From JAVBUY01 sp031552735 (lineage in GTDB: Bacteria; Bacillota; Clostridia; Christensenellales; Aristaeellaceae), in assembly GCA_031552735.1 (NCBI GenBank), contig JAVBMF010000012.1, positions 1 through 64,000 of the forward strand: 64,000 bases of DNA. Reading direction: 5' to 3'. The notes under the pieces were generated by a model. That model searched no databases, was not told the origin of the DNA, and saw nothing but the letters and a program-made list of their open reading frames with translations. Both the position numbers and the translations under genes were made by a program. Positions 26,594 through 35,131 of this stretch are shown here, in pieces; positions within the stretch are counted from its first letter, which is position 1, and the number at the start of each line of letters is the position of its first letter.

Positions 26594-27484
26594 ATGCAAA
26601 AGCACTCGAAGTGGTTGGCACTGGCCCTATCCATGCTGATCATCCTCTCGGCCGCCTCGTTCGCACTGGCCGCCGACGAACCGACTGCCGCATTCGCGCG
26701 GCACGACAGCCAGCGGCTGAACCCCATGCATCCCGGCCCGCAGCTGATGCCCGGCATGGAGCTGCACCGGCGCGGTGGCGCGCCTGCGCAAGAGCTGACC
26801 GATGCGCAGCAAGCCGAGATGGAGAAGGCGCGAGAAACCATCGCGCAGGCCGAGCAGGCGTTTTTGTCTACGCTGGTAAGCGGCGGTGTGCTGACCCAAG
26901 CCGAGGTTGATGCCTACAACCGCGCGCTGTCGCAAAACAAGGCAGCGCAAGCCATCGATTTTGGCAACTGGACGGTCGCGGAAGTCAACGCGCTACAGGC
27001 TGCGCTGCGCGAGGGTGGTGACGCCGCAAAGACCGCGCTTGACGCGTCGGTAGCAAAGGGCGCGCTGACGCAGGAGCAGGCCGATGCGCTGAACATGACG
27101 CGTCGCGGAAGCGCCGTTGATTATTCCACATGGGTCGTGGCCGATGCCAAAGCCTTTAAGCAGGCCGTTATGGCCAGTGGCGAGCAGGCGCAAACCGCGA
27201 TCAGCGACGCGCTCGCGAAGGGCTCCATCACGCAGGCGCAGGCCGACGCGCTGTTGTGTCAGCAGGTGCGCGCGCTGCTTGGCGGCAAGGCTGCCAAGGG
27301 CGCCCAGCGCGATCTGACCGAAGCGCAACAGCAGTGCTACGACACTGCGCTAGCCGATATGCAAAAAGCCTACGAAGGGTTGCTGGGCATGCCGGGTGTC
27401 CCGGACGACATGCAGCGCAGGGATGCGGTTGGTGGCAAAAACGGTGGCCGCATGCAGCGCGAAGACCAAGGGCGGCAGCAGTAA
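26594..27484 (+). CDS. Secreted helical repeat protein, unknown function
   Basis: 296 residues. Signal peptide MQKHSKWLALALSMLIILSA to ALA at 28, so exported. The mature part is Ala/Gln-rich and helical, with three related units ending GGVLTQAEVDAYN, KGALTQEQADALN and KGSITQAQADALL. The first two are followed by AIDFGNWTVAEV and AVDYSTWVVADA. The unit resembles short SHOCT/DUF2680-like LTxEQADA helices, but I cannot assign a family. The tail is basic and Gln/Arg rich. GGAGGG lies 8 bases before ATG 26594. Monocistronic, with its own terminator. Confidence 0.75.
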   Translation: MQKHSKWLALALSMLIILSAASFALAADEPTAAFARHDSQRLNPMHPGPQLMPGMELHRRGGAPAQELTDAQQAEMEKARETIAQAEQAFLSTLVSGGVLTQAEVDAYNRALSQNKAAQAIDFGNWTVAEVNALQAALREGGDAAKTALDASVAKGALTQEQADALNMTRRGSAVDYSTWVVADAKAFKQAVMASGEQAQTAISDALAKGSITQAQADALLCQQVRALLGGKAAKGAQRDLTEAQQQCYDTALADMQKAYEGLLGMPGVPDDMQRRDAVGGKNGGRMQREDQGRQQ

Positions 27485-27512
27485 CCGCGCATGATCAGTC
27501 CCTCGCCCAAAA

Positions 27513-27545
27513 GCAAACCCCGAGCATCGCTCGGGGTTTGCGCTA
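27513..27545. terminator. 13-bp stem terminator between convergent genes
   Basis: GCAAACCCCGAGC (27513-27525) and GCTCGGGGTTTGC (27529-27541) form a perfect stem. It serves the exported helical protein, and probably the cvpA unit from the other side. Confidence 0.85.
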
Positions 27546-27559
27546 TCCATCCGCTTCCA

Positions 27560-28270
27560 TCACCACAGGGTCCCCTGCATGATAGTCTGAATCAAATTGC
27601 TCTGGTAGAAGAACGACGCCAGCGATGATTCCGAAATGAGCTGGGATACCTGCGGGATGGGCGAAATCGTCAGCAGGATAGGCACCAGTGCAAAGAGCAC
27701 GAACACCAGAAAGATACCCCGAATGCCGCCGAAGATGCCGCCAAGCAGCATGTCCAGATGCTTGAGCACCGGCAGACGGAACACATAGTTGATCAGATGC
27801 ACAATCAGCATGACCGCCGCATACGCAATGGTGAAGCAGGCCAGGAAGCACAGAATATTCAGCGACACCGCGATAATAGTCTGGTTCAAATACTCGGCAA
27901 TATTGATGCTGCCCAGCGACGCGAACGCCTGACTGAGAATATTGGCACGCACGAACGCCTCAAACGGCTGCGGCAGCGCGGCGTTGGTCAGCGCCTGATC
28001 CAGCAGCGCCTGCGGGATGTTCGCCACCGGCGTCAGCGCCAGGTCCAGGCTGTGGATGCGTGAGGCTGCATCGGAATAGTGCGCCAGTGTGTTAATCAAC
28101 GACTGATTGCTTTGCAGCGCGCGCGCCAATTGGGGGTAGGCAAAGTAGGCGATAATCAGCGCGGCGAACAGCCCGACCAAGCCCAGTACGGCATTGATAA
28201 ACCCCTTGTACATCCCAAACAGAATGCTGACCGCCAAAATCCCCAGCACAATAAGGTCAACGGCGTTGAT
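27560..28270 (-). CDS. CvpA family membrane protein, apparent ATC start
   Basis: 236 residues from the first codon behind the ribosome site. NAVDLIVLGILAVSILFGMY matches the CvpA N-terminus, and the remaining helices (GLVGLFAALIIAYFAYP, VMLIVHLINYVFRLPVLKHL, LGGIFGGIRGIFLVFVLFALV) fit the family. GAGAGGAGGG is followed after 7 bases by ATC at 28270, exactly where other CvpA proteins have Met. No ATG, GTG or TTG exists in frame near it; the TTG between is out of frame. The next candidate, a GTG, would remove part of helix 1. Third gene of the ykuS-DUF5711-cvpA unit. CvpA proteins are linked to envelope integrity and colicin V production in enterics. Confidence 0.85.
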   Translation of the reverse strand: MNAVDLIVLGILAVSILFGMYKGFINAVLGLVGLFAALIIAYFAYPQLARALQSNQSLINTLAHYSDAASRIHSLDLALTPVANIPQALLDQALTNAALPQPFEAFVRANILSQAFASLGSINIAEYLNQTIIAVSLNILCFLACFTIAYAAVMLIVHLINYVFRLPVLKHLDMLLGGIFGGIRGIFLVFVLFALVPILLTISPIPQVSQLISESSLASFFYQSNLIQTIMQGTLW

Positions 28271-28310
28271 AGCGCAACCCTCCTCTCGGGCAGATGCGTG
28301 CGAAGAAGTG

Positions 28311-29414
28311 TCATTCGGGCAACTGCACCAGATACACATCGGAGCCCGCGGCCAGAATGGCGCGGTTGTTCTCGGTAATGCCCAGCACGCGCGTGGCGAA
28401 AATCGGCAGCGCATACGCCTTGAATGTGTTTTCATCATACTTGCAGACGTAGACGTAATTGGCGCTGAACCCATACACCGATTTGTTGCCCAGTGCCGCG
28501 CCAAAACACTCGGTTGGCAGATGCAGCACACGGTCACGCGTGTTCATCAGCACACGCAGGTCTGTGGCATGCAGCGTGCCGTCCATCTGCGGCGCGGGCA
28601 CCAGCAACTGCGCCATTTCGCGGCCGACTTGCCGCGTATCGGTGAGCAGCCATCCATAGATCAGAATCGGTGGCGTGTTGACATCCTGCTTGATCTTGTA
28701 GTCAAATGTGCGGATTTGCCGCGTGTCGGCGATGCGCAGCAATTTGTTGTAATAATAGACTTTGTAGACCAACTGTTCGCCCAGCGTGGCGTTGCCGGTG
28801 GCCAGCGTGCCCGGACGATAGGTTTGCATCATCAGCGACGGCACCGTGCCGGAAGTATCCAGCCCAAGCACCCACATCATCTCCGGCCCCTCGGCAAAGA
28901 AGCCAATGTCCAGCAGCGTCTGCGAATCCACCTGCATGCTGTCAACGCTCTTGCCGTTGAGGTCCATGACATGAATGTTGCCGCTGGACAGCTCGCCGAC
29001 AAACGCGGCTACATAATCATTGCCGACACGCGCAAACTGAATCTCTGCACCCATACGGTCATTGTACAAGGGGCTGCCGTTGCGGCCGTCAAGGATGTAT
29101 AGCTGATTGGCTGACCATGCCACGATATGCTTGTCGAATGTGTGATAGCCCGCGTACTGCCCCAGCTGAAACGACCACTTGTGTCCGCCGCTGGTGTTGA
29201 CCGCGTGCAGCATCATCCCATCATAGTACAGCACATCATTGCCAAAGGCGGTCACGTGCTGCGTGGATCGCGCGGTCAACGCAATGGGCTTGGACACGCG
29301 CTGGGAAAACACGTGCGACAAATACACCGCGCCGGCAACCAGCAAGGCAATGACCAGCACGACGGGCACAATCATGCGCCACGGCGAGCGCTTGCGTTTT
29401 TGCGTTTGTATCAT
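28311..29414 (-). CDS. DUF5711 family, membrane-anchored beta-propeller
   Basis: 367 residues. A basic N-terminus and one membrane helix (MIVPVVLVIALLVAGAVYLS) anchor an outward domain made of repeated PQQ/WD-like strands (VTAFGNDVLYYDGMMLHAV, QLYILDGRNGSPLYN, IHVMDLNGKSVDSM, ITENNRAILAAGSDVYL). GGGGAGG lies 6 bases before ATG 29414. The family is typical of Clostridia and of unknown function. Its position between ykuS and cvpA suggests co-expression. Confidence 0.82.
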   Translation of the reverse strand: MIQTQKRKRSPWRMIVPVVLVIALLVAGAVYLSHVFSQRVSKPIALTARSTQHVTAFGNDVLYYDGMMLHAVNTSGGHKWSFQLGQYAGYHTFDKHIVAWSANQLYILDGRNGSPLYNDRMGAEIQFARVGNDYVAAFVGELSSGNIHVMDLNGKSVDSMQVDSQTLLDIGFFAEGPEMMWVLGLDTSGTVPSLMMQTYRPGTLATGNATLGEQLVYKVYYYNKLLRIADTRQIRTFDYKIKQDVNTPPILIYGWLLTDTRQVGREMAQLLVPAPQMDGTLHATDLRVLMNTRDRVLHLPTECFGAALGNKSVYGFSANYVYVCKYDENTFKAYALPIFATRVLGITENNRAILAAGSDVYLVQLPE

Positions 29415-29493
29415 ACGGAGCCTCCCCAAGGGAATCCAAAGCGCGGCTGTACGTGCTGTGGAGGGCTTGCCTGCGGCGCGTGCGGAAGCGAAC

Positions 29494-29736
29494 TTAAAAA
29501 ATTCGCGCATGGCAGCGGCTGCGCAGCGCCTCGGCGGTCTGCGCGGCGGATAGTCCGCGCACATTGAGGATGACCGCGCCGCGTCTGGACGGGCGCGCAC
29601 CCAGCGCAACCGTCAGCCCTTGCTGATAGAGCACCGCGTCGGTTTCGCTCTCCTGCCCCAGCGGCACCATCGTAAACCCCATGCCGCTCAGGCTGCCGGC
29701 CAATGCTTCCAAACCCTGTTCAAATGCGACTGTCAT
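29494..29736 (-). CDS. UPF0180 / YkuS family protein
   Basis: 80 residues: VAFEQGLEALAGSLSGMGFT, DAVLYQQGL, VILNVRGLSAAQTAEAL, the layout of the small YkuS family. GGGAGG lies 6 bases before ATG 29736. First gene of the minus-strand unit with DUF5711 and cvpA. A minus-strand TATGAT box near 29815 could be its promoter. Confidence 0.78.
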   Translation of the reverse strand: MTVAFEQGLEALAGSLSGMGFTMVPLGQESETDAVLYQQGLTVALGARPSRRGAVILNVRGLSAAQTAEALRSRCHARIF

Positions 29737-29843
29737 CTGAATCCCTCCCACGCGCGGCGTTGCGGTTAGCATGCGCGATCGGCGGGGGATTCATGCGGTC
29801 ACACCTCTTGCATCATACCACAATTGCGGGCGCCAGAGCAACC

Positions 29844-29872
29844 TTGTTTGCGTGCGGCAAACACGATATAAT
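29844..29872 (+). promoter_or_regulatory. Sigma-A promoter of nagA
   Basis: TTGTTT (29844-29849), 17-bp spacer, TATAAT (29867-29872), 21 bp before ATG 29894. Confidence 0.75.
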
Positions 29873-29893
29873 AACAGCATAGGAGGCGGTTTT

Positions 29894-31024
29894 ATGCTGA
29901 TATACAATGCGATTGCATGCGTCGAAGGAAGGCTGACACGGGCAAGCGTGCGGACCATGGACGGAAAAATCACCGAAATCGGCGAATTGACCGCCGTGCC
30001 AGGCGAGCGCGCGGTGGATGCACAGGGACAATATTTGCTGCCTGGGTTTGTGGATGTCCACATTCACGGCTATGCGGGACACGACACCATGCAAGGTGAG
30101 GCGGCGGTGCGCGCGATGGCGCACGGGCTGGGCGAGCAAGGCGTGGCGGCGTTTTTGGCGACCACGATGAGTGCGAGCATCGAGGACACGCGCGCGGCGC
30201 TGCTGGGCGTAAAGACTGTGATGCAAAGTTCGCGAGAGGGCGCGCGCGTGGTTGGCGCGCACATGGAAGCGCCGTTCATGAATCCCAAACATGCCGGGGC
30301 GCAACTGCCAGAGCACTTTCTCGCGCCGGACATGGCTGCCTATGAACGCATGACCGAAGGCGCGTCCGACATCGTGCGGCTGATCACACTGGCACCGGAG
30401 CTCCCGGGTGCGCAAGCGTTTATACGTGCTGTCACCGCGCAGGGGGTGCGCGTGGCGGTGGGGCATACCGATGCCACCGCCGAGCAGCTGCACGCCGCCG
30501 CGGACTGGGGCGCGACGCAGGTGACGCATCTGTTTAATGCGCAAACGCCGCTGCACCACCGCCTGCCCGGCGTGCCCGGCGCAGCGCTGACCGACCCGCG
30601 CGTGGCGGTGCAGGTTATCGCCGATCTGATTCACCTGCACCCGGACACAGTGCGACTGGCTATCGCCGCCAAGCATGGCTGCGCGTGCGGCAGCGGCGTG
30701 CTGCTGATTACCGACGCGATGGAAGCGGCGGGCATGCCTGACGGCCAATACGAACTGGGCGGGCAATGCGTGTATGTGAAAGACGGCGCGGCGCGCCTGG
30801 CCGCCGGGACCTTGGCCGGATCGACGCTGAAGATGCACGAGGCGCTGCACAATGCTATCGTAAAGCTAGGCACAGACCCCGAGCAGGCCATCGAGATGGT
30901 GACCGAGGCTCCGGCACGCAGCATCGGTATCGAGGCGGACTATGGGCGCATCGCGGTGGGCTGCGCGGCGCGTTTTGCGCTGATGGACAAGGATTGGCGG
31001 TTTGCTAAAGCATTGACGGAATAA
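29894..31024 (+). CDS. nagA: N-acetylglucosamine-6-phosphate deacetylase
   Basis: 376 residues, usual length. Removes acetate from GlcNAc-6-P, feeding amino sugars into glycolysis or back to the wall. Amidohydrolase motifs: HIHGYAGHDTM, GAHMEAPFMNPKHAGAQ (metal-ligand Glu kept, with the usual LEGPF Gly replaced by Ala), VGHTDATAEQ, THLFNAQTPLHHR and the catalytic Asp in LLITDAMEA. AGGAGG lies before ATG 29894. No nagB or PTS gene is adjacent. Confidence 0.92.
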   Translation: MLIYNAIACVEGRLTRASVRTMDGKITEIGELTAVPGERAVDAQGQYLLPGFVDVHIHGYAGHDTMQGEAAVRAMAHGLGEQGVAAFLATTMSASIEDTRAALLGVKTVMQSSREGARVVGAHMEAPFMNPKHAGAQLPEHFLAPDMAAYERMTEGASDIVRLITLAPELPGAQAFIRAVTAQGVRVAVGHTDATAEQLHAAADWGATQVTHLFNAQTPLHHRLPGVPGAALTDPRVAVQVIADLIHLHPDTVRLAIAAKHGCACGSGVLLITDAMEAAGMPDGQYELGGQCVYVKDGAARLAAGTLAGSTLKMHEALHNAIVKLGTDPEQAIEMVTEAPARSIGIEADYGRIAVGCAARFALMDKDWRFAKALTE

Positions 31025-31101
31025 GGGAAAGGACGTCCCTTCCGCCTTGGTTTGCGGATGGAACGATGCGCCGCAGCATCCGCTGAGCAAGCGGCTGCGC
31101 A

Positions 31102-31131
31102 TTGACTTTTCTCCACCGCGCGTGCTATCCT
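31102..31131 (+). promoter_or_regulatory. Possible promoter of uppP
   Basis: TTGACT (31102-31107), 18-bp spacer, TATCCT (31126-31131), about 70 bp before ATG 31200. Confidence 0.5.
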
Positions 31132-31199
31132 ATCGCATGCGCGGCGGCTTTTTGCCATAGCATAAGGGCGGCGCAATCGTGCCACTACGGAGGGTAAAC

Positions 31200-32027
31200 A
31201 TGAACGCAATTCAGGCGGCAATTCTGGGAATCGTACAGGGGCTATCGGAGTTTTTGCCCATCAGTTCCAGCGGACATCTGATGCTCGCGCAAAAATTGCT
31301 GGGCGTTCAAGAGCCGGGCATGCTGCTGACCATTTTGATGCACGTGGGCACACTGGCCGCGGTGCTGGCGGTGTTCTGGCGCGACTGGTGGCAGATGCTA
31401 AAAAACCCCTTTAAGAACCACACTTTCTGGATGCTGGTTTTAGCGACGCTGCCCGCCGTGGTGGCGGCGCTATTGTTCGAAGATCAGATTAATGCGCTGT
31501 TTACGGGCTGGTTTCTGGGCATTTCGTTCCTGATCACTGCGGCATTGCTACTCACCACAGAGTTTATTGGCAAGCGCGCCGCGCAAGCCAGACATGCCAC
31601 ACAGACCGCTGATACCGGCGCAGTGCAAAACAAACATGCGCTGGCGATGGGCGCAATGCAGGCGGTTGCTATCCTGCCCGGTGTGTCGCGCAGTGGGTCC
31701 ACCATCGTCGGCGGTTTGTGGTCGGGGTTAAATCGTGCCACCGCCGCCAAGTTTTCCTTCATGATGTCGGTACCGGCGATCCTTGGCTCGCTGGTTTTCG
31801 AGCTGAAAGACCTGTTCGGCGATGGCTCGGCCCTGTCCGGCGGCGGGTTCGCGCTGGCGGTGGGCGTCGTCGCGGCGGCGGTATCGGGCTTTTTGGCCAT
31901 CCGATGGATGTTGCGGCTGGTGCAACGCACATCGCTGAAGTGGTTCGCGCTGTATGTGGCGATCATCGGGCTGCTGGTATTGGCCGATCAGCTATTCTTC
32001 CACATGTTCTTTGATAAGATGTTCTGA
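31200..32027 (+). CDS. uppP: Undecaprenyl-diphosphatase (BacA/UppP)
   Basis: 275 residues, multi-pass membrane. Signature motifs are QGLSEFLPISSSGHL at about 10-24 and LPGVSRSGSTI at about 160, together forming the active site. It recycles the lipid carrier used for peptidoglycan, teichoic acid and the exported polysaccharide encoded at 57-64 kb. GGAGGG lies before ATG 31200. Confidence 0.95.
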   Translation: MNAIQAAILGIVQGLSEFLPISSSGHLMLAQKLLGVQEPGMLLTILMHVGTLAAVLAVFWRDWWQMLKNPFKNHTFWMLVLATLPAVVAALLFEDQINALFTGWFLGISFLITAALLLTTEFIGKRAAQARHATQTADTGAVQNKHALAMGAMQAVAILPGVSRSGSTIVGGLWSGLNRATAAKFSFMMSVPAILGSLVFELKDLFGDGSALSGGGFALAVGVVAAAVSGFLAIRWMLRLVQRTSLKWFALYVAIIGLLVLADQLFFHMFFDKMF

Positions 32028-32110
32028 CGGCGAAAAGAGGGGCGGTGGGGATGGCCTTTACCTGTGCGCCGGATGAACCCAACAGAATGGCCCAATCGAA
32101 TAAAGACGCA

Positions 32111-32143
32111 AAGAGAAACCCGAGCAATCGGGTTTCTCTTTTA
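32111..32143. terminator. Bidirectional terminator after uppP
   Basis: AAGAGAAACCCGA (32111-32123) pairs perfectly with TCGGGTTTCTCTT (32128-32140), flanked by A and T runs, between convergent uppP and the gpsA-like gene. Confidence 0.85.
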
Positions 32144-32154
32144 TCCCCCCACGC

Positions 32155-33186
32155 TTATTCCACCTCAAACTTCTCCCACGGAATCCCCACACCGGTCTCG
32201 CCGTCCAACAGCCGCCCCACATGGAACAGCAGCGGGAAATCGGCCGGGTTGGCCTTGCCCGCGCCGGACAGCGTGCGCATCGCGCGGATGGTGCGCTGGG
32301 CAATGACTACGCTTTCCAGCGTGACACCGGACAGTTGCCGCATCGCTTCGTCAAAAGCGATACCTTTGCCCAGCAGTGTGCCCAGCCGCCGCGTGCGTCC
32401 ACCGAAAATGGTTACATACAGATCGCCCGCCGCGTAGACGATGTTGTCCGGCGCGCCACCGGTCAGCGCCAGCATGCGTGCCATCTCTCGCACACTCTGG
32501 CCAAACAGCGCAGCCTGTGGGTTGTACGCCAGCGTACAGCCCTCGCCTTCCTGCCGCTCGATCATGCCAATTGCTAGCGACACCGCCAATGCATACGCGT
32601 TCTTCAGCGCCACCGCGCACTCCACGCCGACCACGTCGGTAGACAGGCTAATGTGGTAATACGCGGTGCCCAGCATGCGCTTGCATAGGCGCAGGGTCTC
32701 CATGTCGCTGCCGCAGAAAGCCACCGCGCTGTGCCTGCGATCCGCCAACTCATAGCTGGTGCACGGCCCGCCGACCGCGTTAAAGGAGCGGTTCGCGCCG
32801 CACACATCGCGCAAGTAGTGCGGGAAGGTGGTCAACCTGCCGTCGGCCTCGTCGATCAGTCCCTTGGTCACCGACAGAATCGGAACCTCGGGTGGGATAT
32901 GTGGCACGGCATGCTCTGCGAACCATGTCACGCCAAAGCTGGACACGCCGCCAATCACCAGGTCTGCCCCAGCCAGCGCGCCGTCAAGCTGCTCAATCTG
33001 ATAGTACGCGATGCCCTCGGGCAACTTGCGGCGCATGGTCAGGTGCTCGCCGGTGGCACGCGCGTGGTCGATAATCTCGCGATCCAAATGCGTGCCCACA
33101 ATGCGCACCGTGTGTCCATTGTCGCGTGCCGGGATGCTCATCGCGCTGCCCATCATGCCCGCGCCGATGATCGTGATGATGCCCAT
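32155..33186 (-). CDS. NAD(P)H-dependent glycerol-3-phosphate dehydrogenase-like
   Basis: 343 residues. Rossmann motif GAGMMGSAMS near the start, VIGGVSSFGVTW, LSVTKGLIDEADG, and the C-terminal catalytic Lys region VECAVALKNAYALAVSLAIG. This is the GpsA family fold, but the sequence differs from standard GpsA (for example GGPCTSYELADRR in place of GPSFAxE), so it may be a paralogue using another polyol phosphate. ATG 33186 follows GGGTGAGG. Single minus-strand gene. Confidence 0.75.
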   Translation of the reverse strand: MGIITIIGAGMMGSAMSIPARDNGHTVRIVGTHLDREIIDHARATGEHLTMRRKLPEGIAYYQIEQLDGALAGADLVIGGVSSFGVTWFAEHAVPHIPPEVPILSVTKGLIDEADGRLTTFPHYLRDVCGANRSFNAVGGPCTSYELADRRHSAVAFCGSDMETLRLCKRMLGTAYYHISLSTDVVGVECAVALKNAYALAVSLAIGMIERQEGEGCTLAYNPQAALFGQSVREMARMLALTGGAPDNIVYAAGDLYVTIFGGRTRRLGTLLGKGIAFDEAMRQLSGVTLESVVIAQRTIRAMRTLSGAGKANPADFPLLFHVGRLLDGETGVGIPWEKFEVE

Positions 33187-33280
33187 ATGCCTCACCCTTT
33201 GCGTTTTCTCCCGGCTATTTTACCACATCTGCCTGCGGCTGTGGTATGATAGAGAAGATTTTTCGCAAGGAGAGTGCCGC

Positions 33281-33661
33281 ATGCTGGAAGTAACCGCCGC
33301 GATCCTCCGCGATGACGCGGGCCGCATCCTGATCTGCCAGCGCCCGGCCCACAAAGCCAACGGCCTGCTGTGGGAATTTCCCGGCGGCAAGCTGGAAGAA
33401 GGCGAAACATTGCCCGCGTGCCTGCGGCGCGAGCTGGCAGAGGAATTGTCAATCACCGCCGATATTGGCGAAATAATCGGCGAGACTATCTATACCTACC
33501 CGGACTTTACCGTGCACCTGACGTTTTTTTCAGCGCGCATCACGCACGGCGTTCCACTCGCCAGCGAGCATCCGCGCATCCTCTGGGTATCGCCCGGGGA
33601 ACTGACGCAGTACCCCTTTTGTCCCGCCGATCAACCGATATTGGAGAAGCTGGCGCGATGA
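33281..33661 (+). CDS. MutT-type Nudix hydrolase
   Basis: 126 residues. Nudix box GGKLEEGETLPACLRRELAEEL at about 35-56, preceded by RPAHKANGLLWEFPG, matches 8-oxo-dGTP pyrophosphatases that clean oxidised nucleotides. AAGGAGAG lies before ATG 33281. It overlaps the next gene by 4 bases. Upstream, TACCACA/TGTGGTA (33231-33246) forms an inverted repeat touching a TATGAT -10 box. Confidence 0.88.
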   Translation: MLEVTAAILRDDAGRILICQRPAHKANGLLWEFPGGKLEEGETLPACLRRELAEELSITADIGEIIGETIYTYPDFTVHLTFFSARITHGVPLASEHPRILWVSPGELTQYPFCPADQPILEKLAR

Positions 33662-34113
33662 TGTGCATATTGTTTGTCTGCCACGGGAATATTTGCCGCT
33701 CGCCTATGGCGGAATATGTGTTTGCCGACCTTGCGCGAAAGCGCGGGTTGGCGGAGCGGTTTGTCGTCGCTTCGGCGGCCACCAGCACCGAGGAGCTCGG
33801 CCAGCCGGTGCATCCGGGCACGCGCCGGGTACTGACCGCGCATGCCGTCGCCTGCCCGCCGCGCAAAGCGCGTCAGATGACCGCCACCGACTACGCGCGC
33901 TATGATCTGCTGGTCTGTATGGACAACCGCAATTTGGCCAACATGCGACGCATCGTCGGCGGCGATCCCGAGAGCAAGATGCACCGCCTGCTGGATTACA
34001 CCACCCAGCCCCGCGATGTAGACGATCCCTGGTACACTGGCGATTTTGACACCACCTATGCCGACGCGGTCAACGGGTGCGAGGCGCTGCTGACCCACCT
34101 GCTCCGCGCGTAA
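33658..34113 (+). CDS. Low-molecular-weight protein tyrosine phosphatase
   Basis: 151 residues. P-loop CHGNICRS at 8-15 (C8 nucleophile, R14) and general acid Asp in DDPWYTG near 123 are both intact. The start ATG at 33658 overlaps the mutT stop. In Gram-positive bacteria such enzymes often act on tyrosine kinases for capsule or are stress proteins; the target here is unknown. Confidence 0.9.
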   Translation: MMCILFVCHGNICRSPMAEYVFADLARKRGLAERFVVASAATSTEELGQPVHPGTRRVLTAHAVACPPRKARQMTATDYARYDLLVCMDNRNLANMRRIVGGDPESKMHRLLDYTTQPRDVDDPWYTGDFDTTYADAVNGCEALLTHLLRA

Positions 34114-34185
34114 GGTTCCCTCTTTTCTCCAGTACGCCGCTGTGCTACAATGGGGGCGCATCATCATCGAACGGAGGCAATATCT

Positions 34186-34602
34186 ATGAAGAAGTTCTTC
34201 GAGGAGTTCAAATCTTTTGCGCTCAAAGGCAACGTCATGAACCTGGCAGTCGGCGTCATCATCGGCGCCGCGTTTCAGGGCGTGGTCACTTCGCTGACCG
34301 ACAACATTCTCTCGCCGATTATCGGCCTGCTGACCGGCGCCAACTTTGACGCGCTGCAACTGTCGGTGCTGGGCATCACCCTGCGCTACGGCGCGTTCAT
34401 CACCAGCGTCATCAATTTCCTGATCATGGCGCTCGTGGTGTTCCTGCTGGTCAAGGGCATGAACGCGCTGACCAACATCGGCCGCAAGCCGGTAGAGCCC
34501 GGCACGCCGACCACCAAATTCTGCCCGCATTGCTGCACCGAGATCGCCATCGCTGCCACGCGCTGCCCCGCCTGCACGTCGGAGCTGGAAAGGGCCGCCT
34601 GA
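34186..34602 (+). CDS. mscL: Large-conductance mechanosensitive channel with zinc-ribbon tail
   Basis: 138 residues. The MscL core is complete: KSFALKGNVMNLAVGVIIGAAF (first helix), an outside loop, and INFLIMALVVFLLVKGMN (second helix). After about residue 105 the usual helical bundle is replaced by CPHC at 113-116 and CPAC at 127-130, a four-Cys zinc ribbon on the cytoplasmic side. GGAGGC lies before ATG 34186. Opens under osmotic downshock; the ribbon may sense metal or redox state, which is inference. Confidence 0.9.
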   Translation: MKKFFEEFKSFALKGNVMNLAVGVIIGAAFQGVVTSLTDNILSPIIGLLTGANFDALQLSVLGITLRYGAFITSVINFLIMALVVFLLVKGMNALTNIGRKPVEPGTPTTKFCPHCCTEIAIAATRCPACTSELERAA

Positions 34603-34674
34603 TCACGTTTTCATCGCCCATCTTGACAGCAACGCCTTTCCCCTTTATACTAGGTGTCGATTCCTTTTCGGCTT

Positions 34675-34757
34675 GCGGTCGTGGCGGAATTGGCATACGC
34701 GCACGTTTGAGGGGCGTGTCCGCAAGGGTACGGGTTCAAGTCCCGTCGACCGCACCA
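34675..34757 (+). tRNA. tRNA-Leu (anticodon GAG)
   Basis: Acceptor stem GCGGTCG/CGACCGC, class II variable arm (TCCGCAAGGGT), T arm ACGGGTTCAAGTCCCGT, encoded CCA. Anticodon loop TTGAGGG gives GAG, reading CUC and CUU. Confidence 0.95.
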
Positions 34758-34764
34758 AACCCAC

Positions 34765-34825
34765 ATAATCCGAACCAATCCAGACAGTTTGTCGCTGTCG
34801 GTGATGGGTTCGGATTATTGCTTTT
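34765..34825 (+). terminator. Terminator after tRNA-Leu
   Basis: ATAATCCGAACC (34765-34776) pairs perfectly with GGTTCGGATTAT (34807-34818), with an inner stem in the long loop, followed by TGCTTTTCTT. Confidence 0.75.
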
Positions 34826-34927
34826 CTTCGATTGTGATTTCCACCCCGAGCCATTCTGTCAATCTGCGCCTTCATGCGGCCGCCGGTTTGCCGGTCATAT
34901 CCCGTCGGTTCCGGCGCTTCACCTGAT

Positions 34928-35062
34928 TCACGCGCGTATCCCCTCTACCTTGCCATACAGCCCGGCGATGCGACGGGGCATGTCGGCGGCCAGGGCGCCG
35001 GACATCCATGCCAAAAGCACCCTGTCCACCAGAACACCGATCCAGCGCTTGCCGCGTCGCAT
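34928..35062 (-). CDS. Possible 44-residue small protein
   Basis: The 374-bp gap between tRNA-Leu and yaaA holds the terminator, a TATAAT box at 35095-35100 for yaaA, and this minus-strand frame (MRRGKRWIGVLVDRVLLAWM, then GIRA). AGAAGG lies 6 bases before ATG 35062. It is basic and amphipathic. No family recognised; it may be fortuitous. Confidence 0.25.
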   Translation of the reverse strand: MRRGKRWIGVLVDRVLLAWMSGALAADMPRRIAGLYGKVEGIRA

Positions 35063-35131
35063 TGTGCTTGCCTTCTTTTCCGCAAAATGTATGCTATAAT
35101 CGAGTATATTTGTGAGGGAGGCTGTCCCCGG

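Noticed and set aside
34675..34757. tRNA-Leu as an integration site
   Set aside because: I saw no second copy of its 3' end and no recombinase gene nearby.
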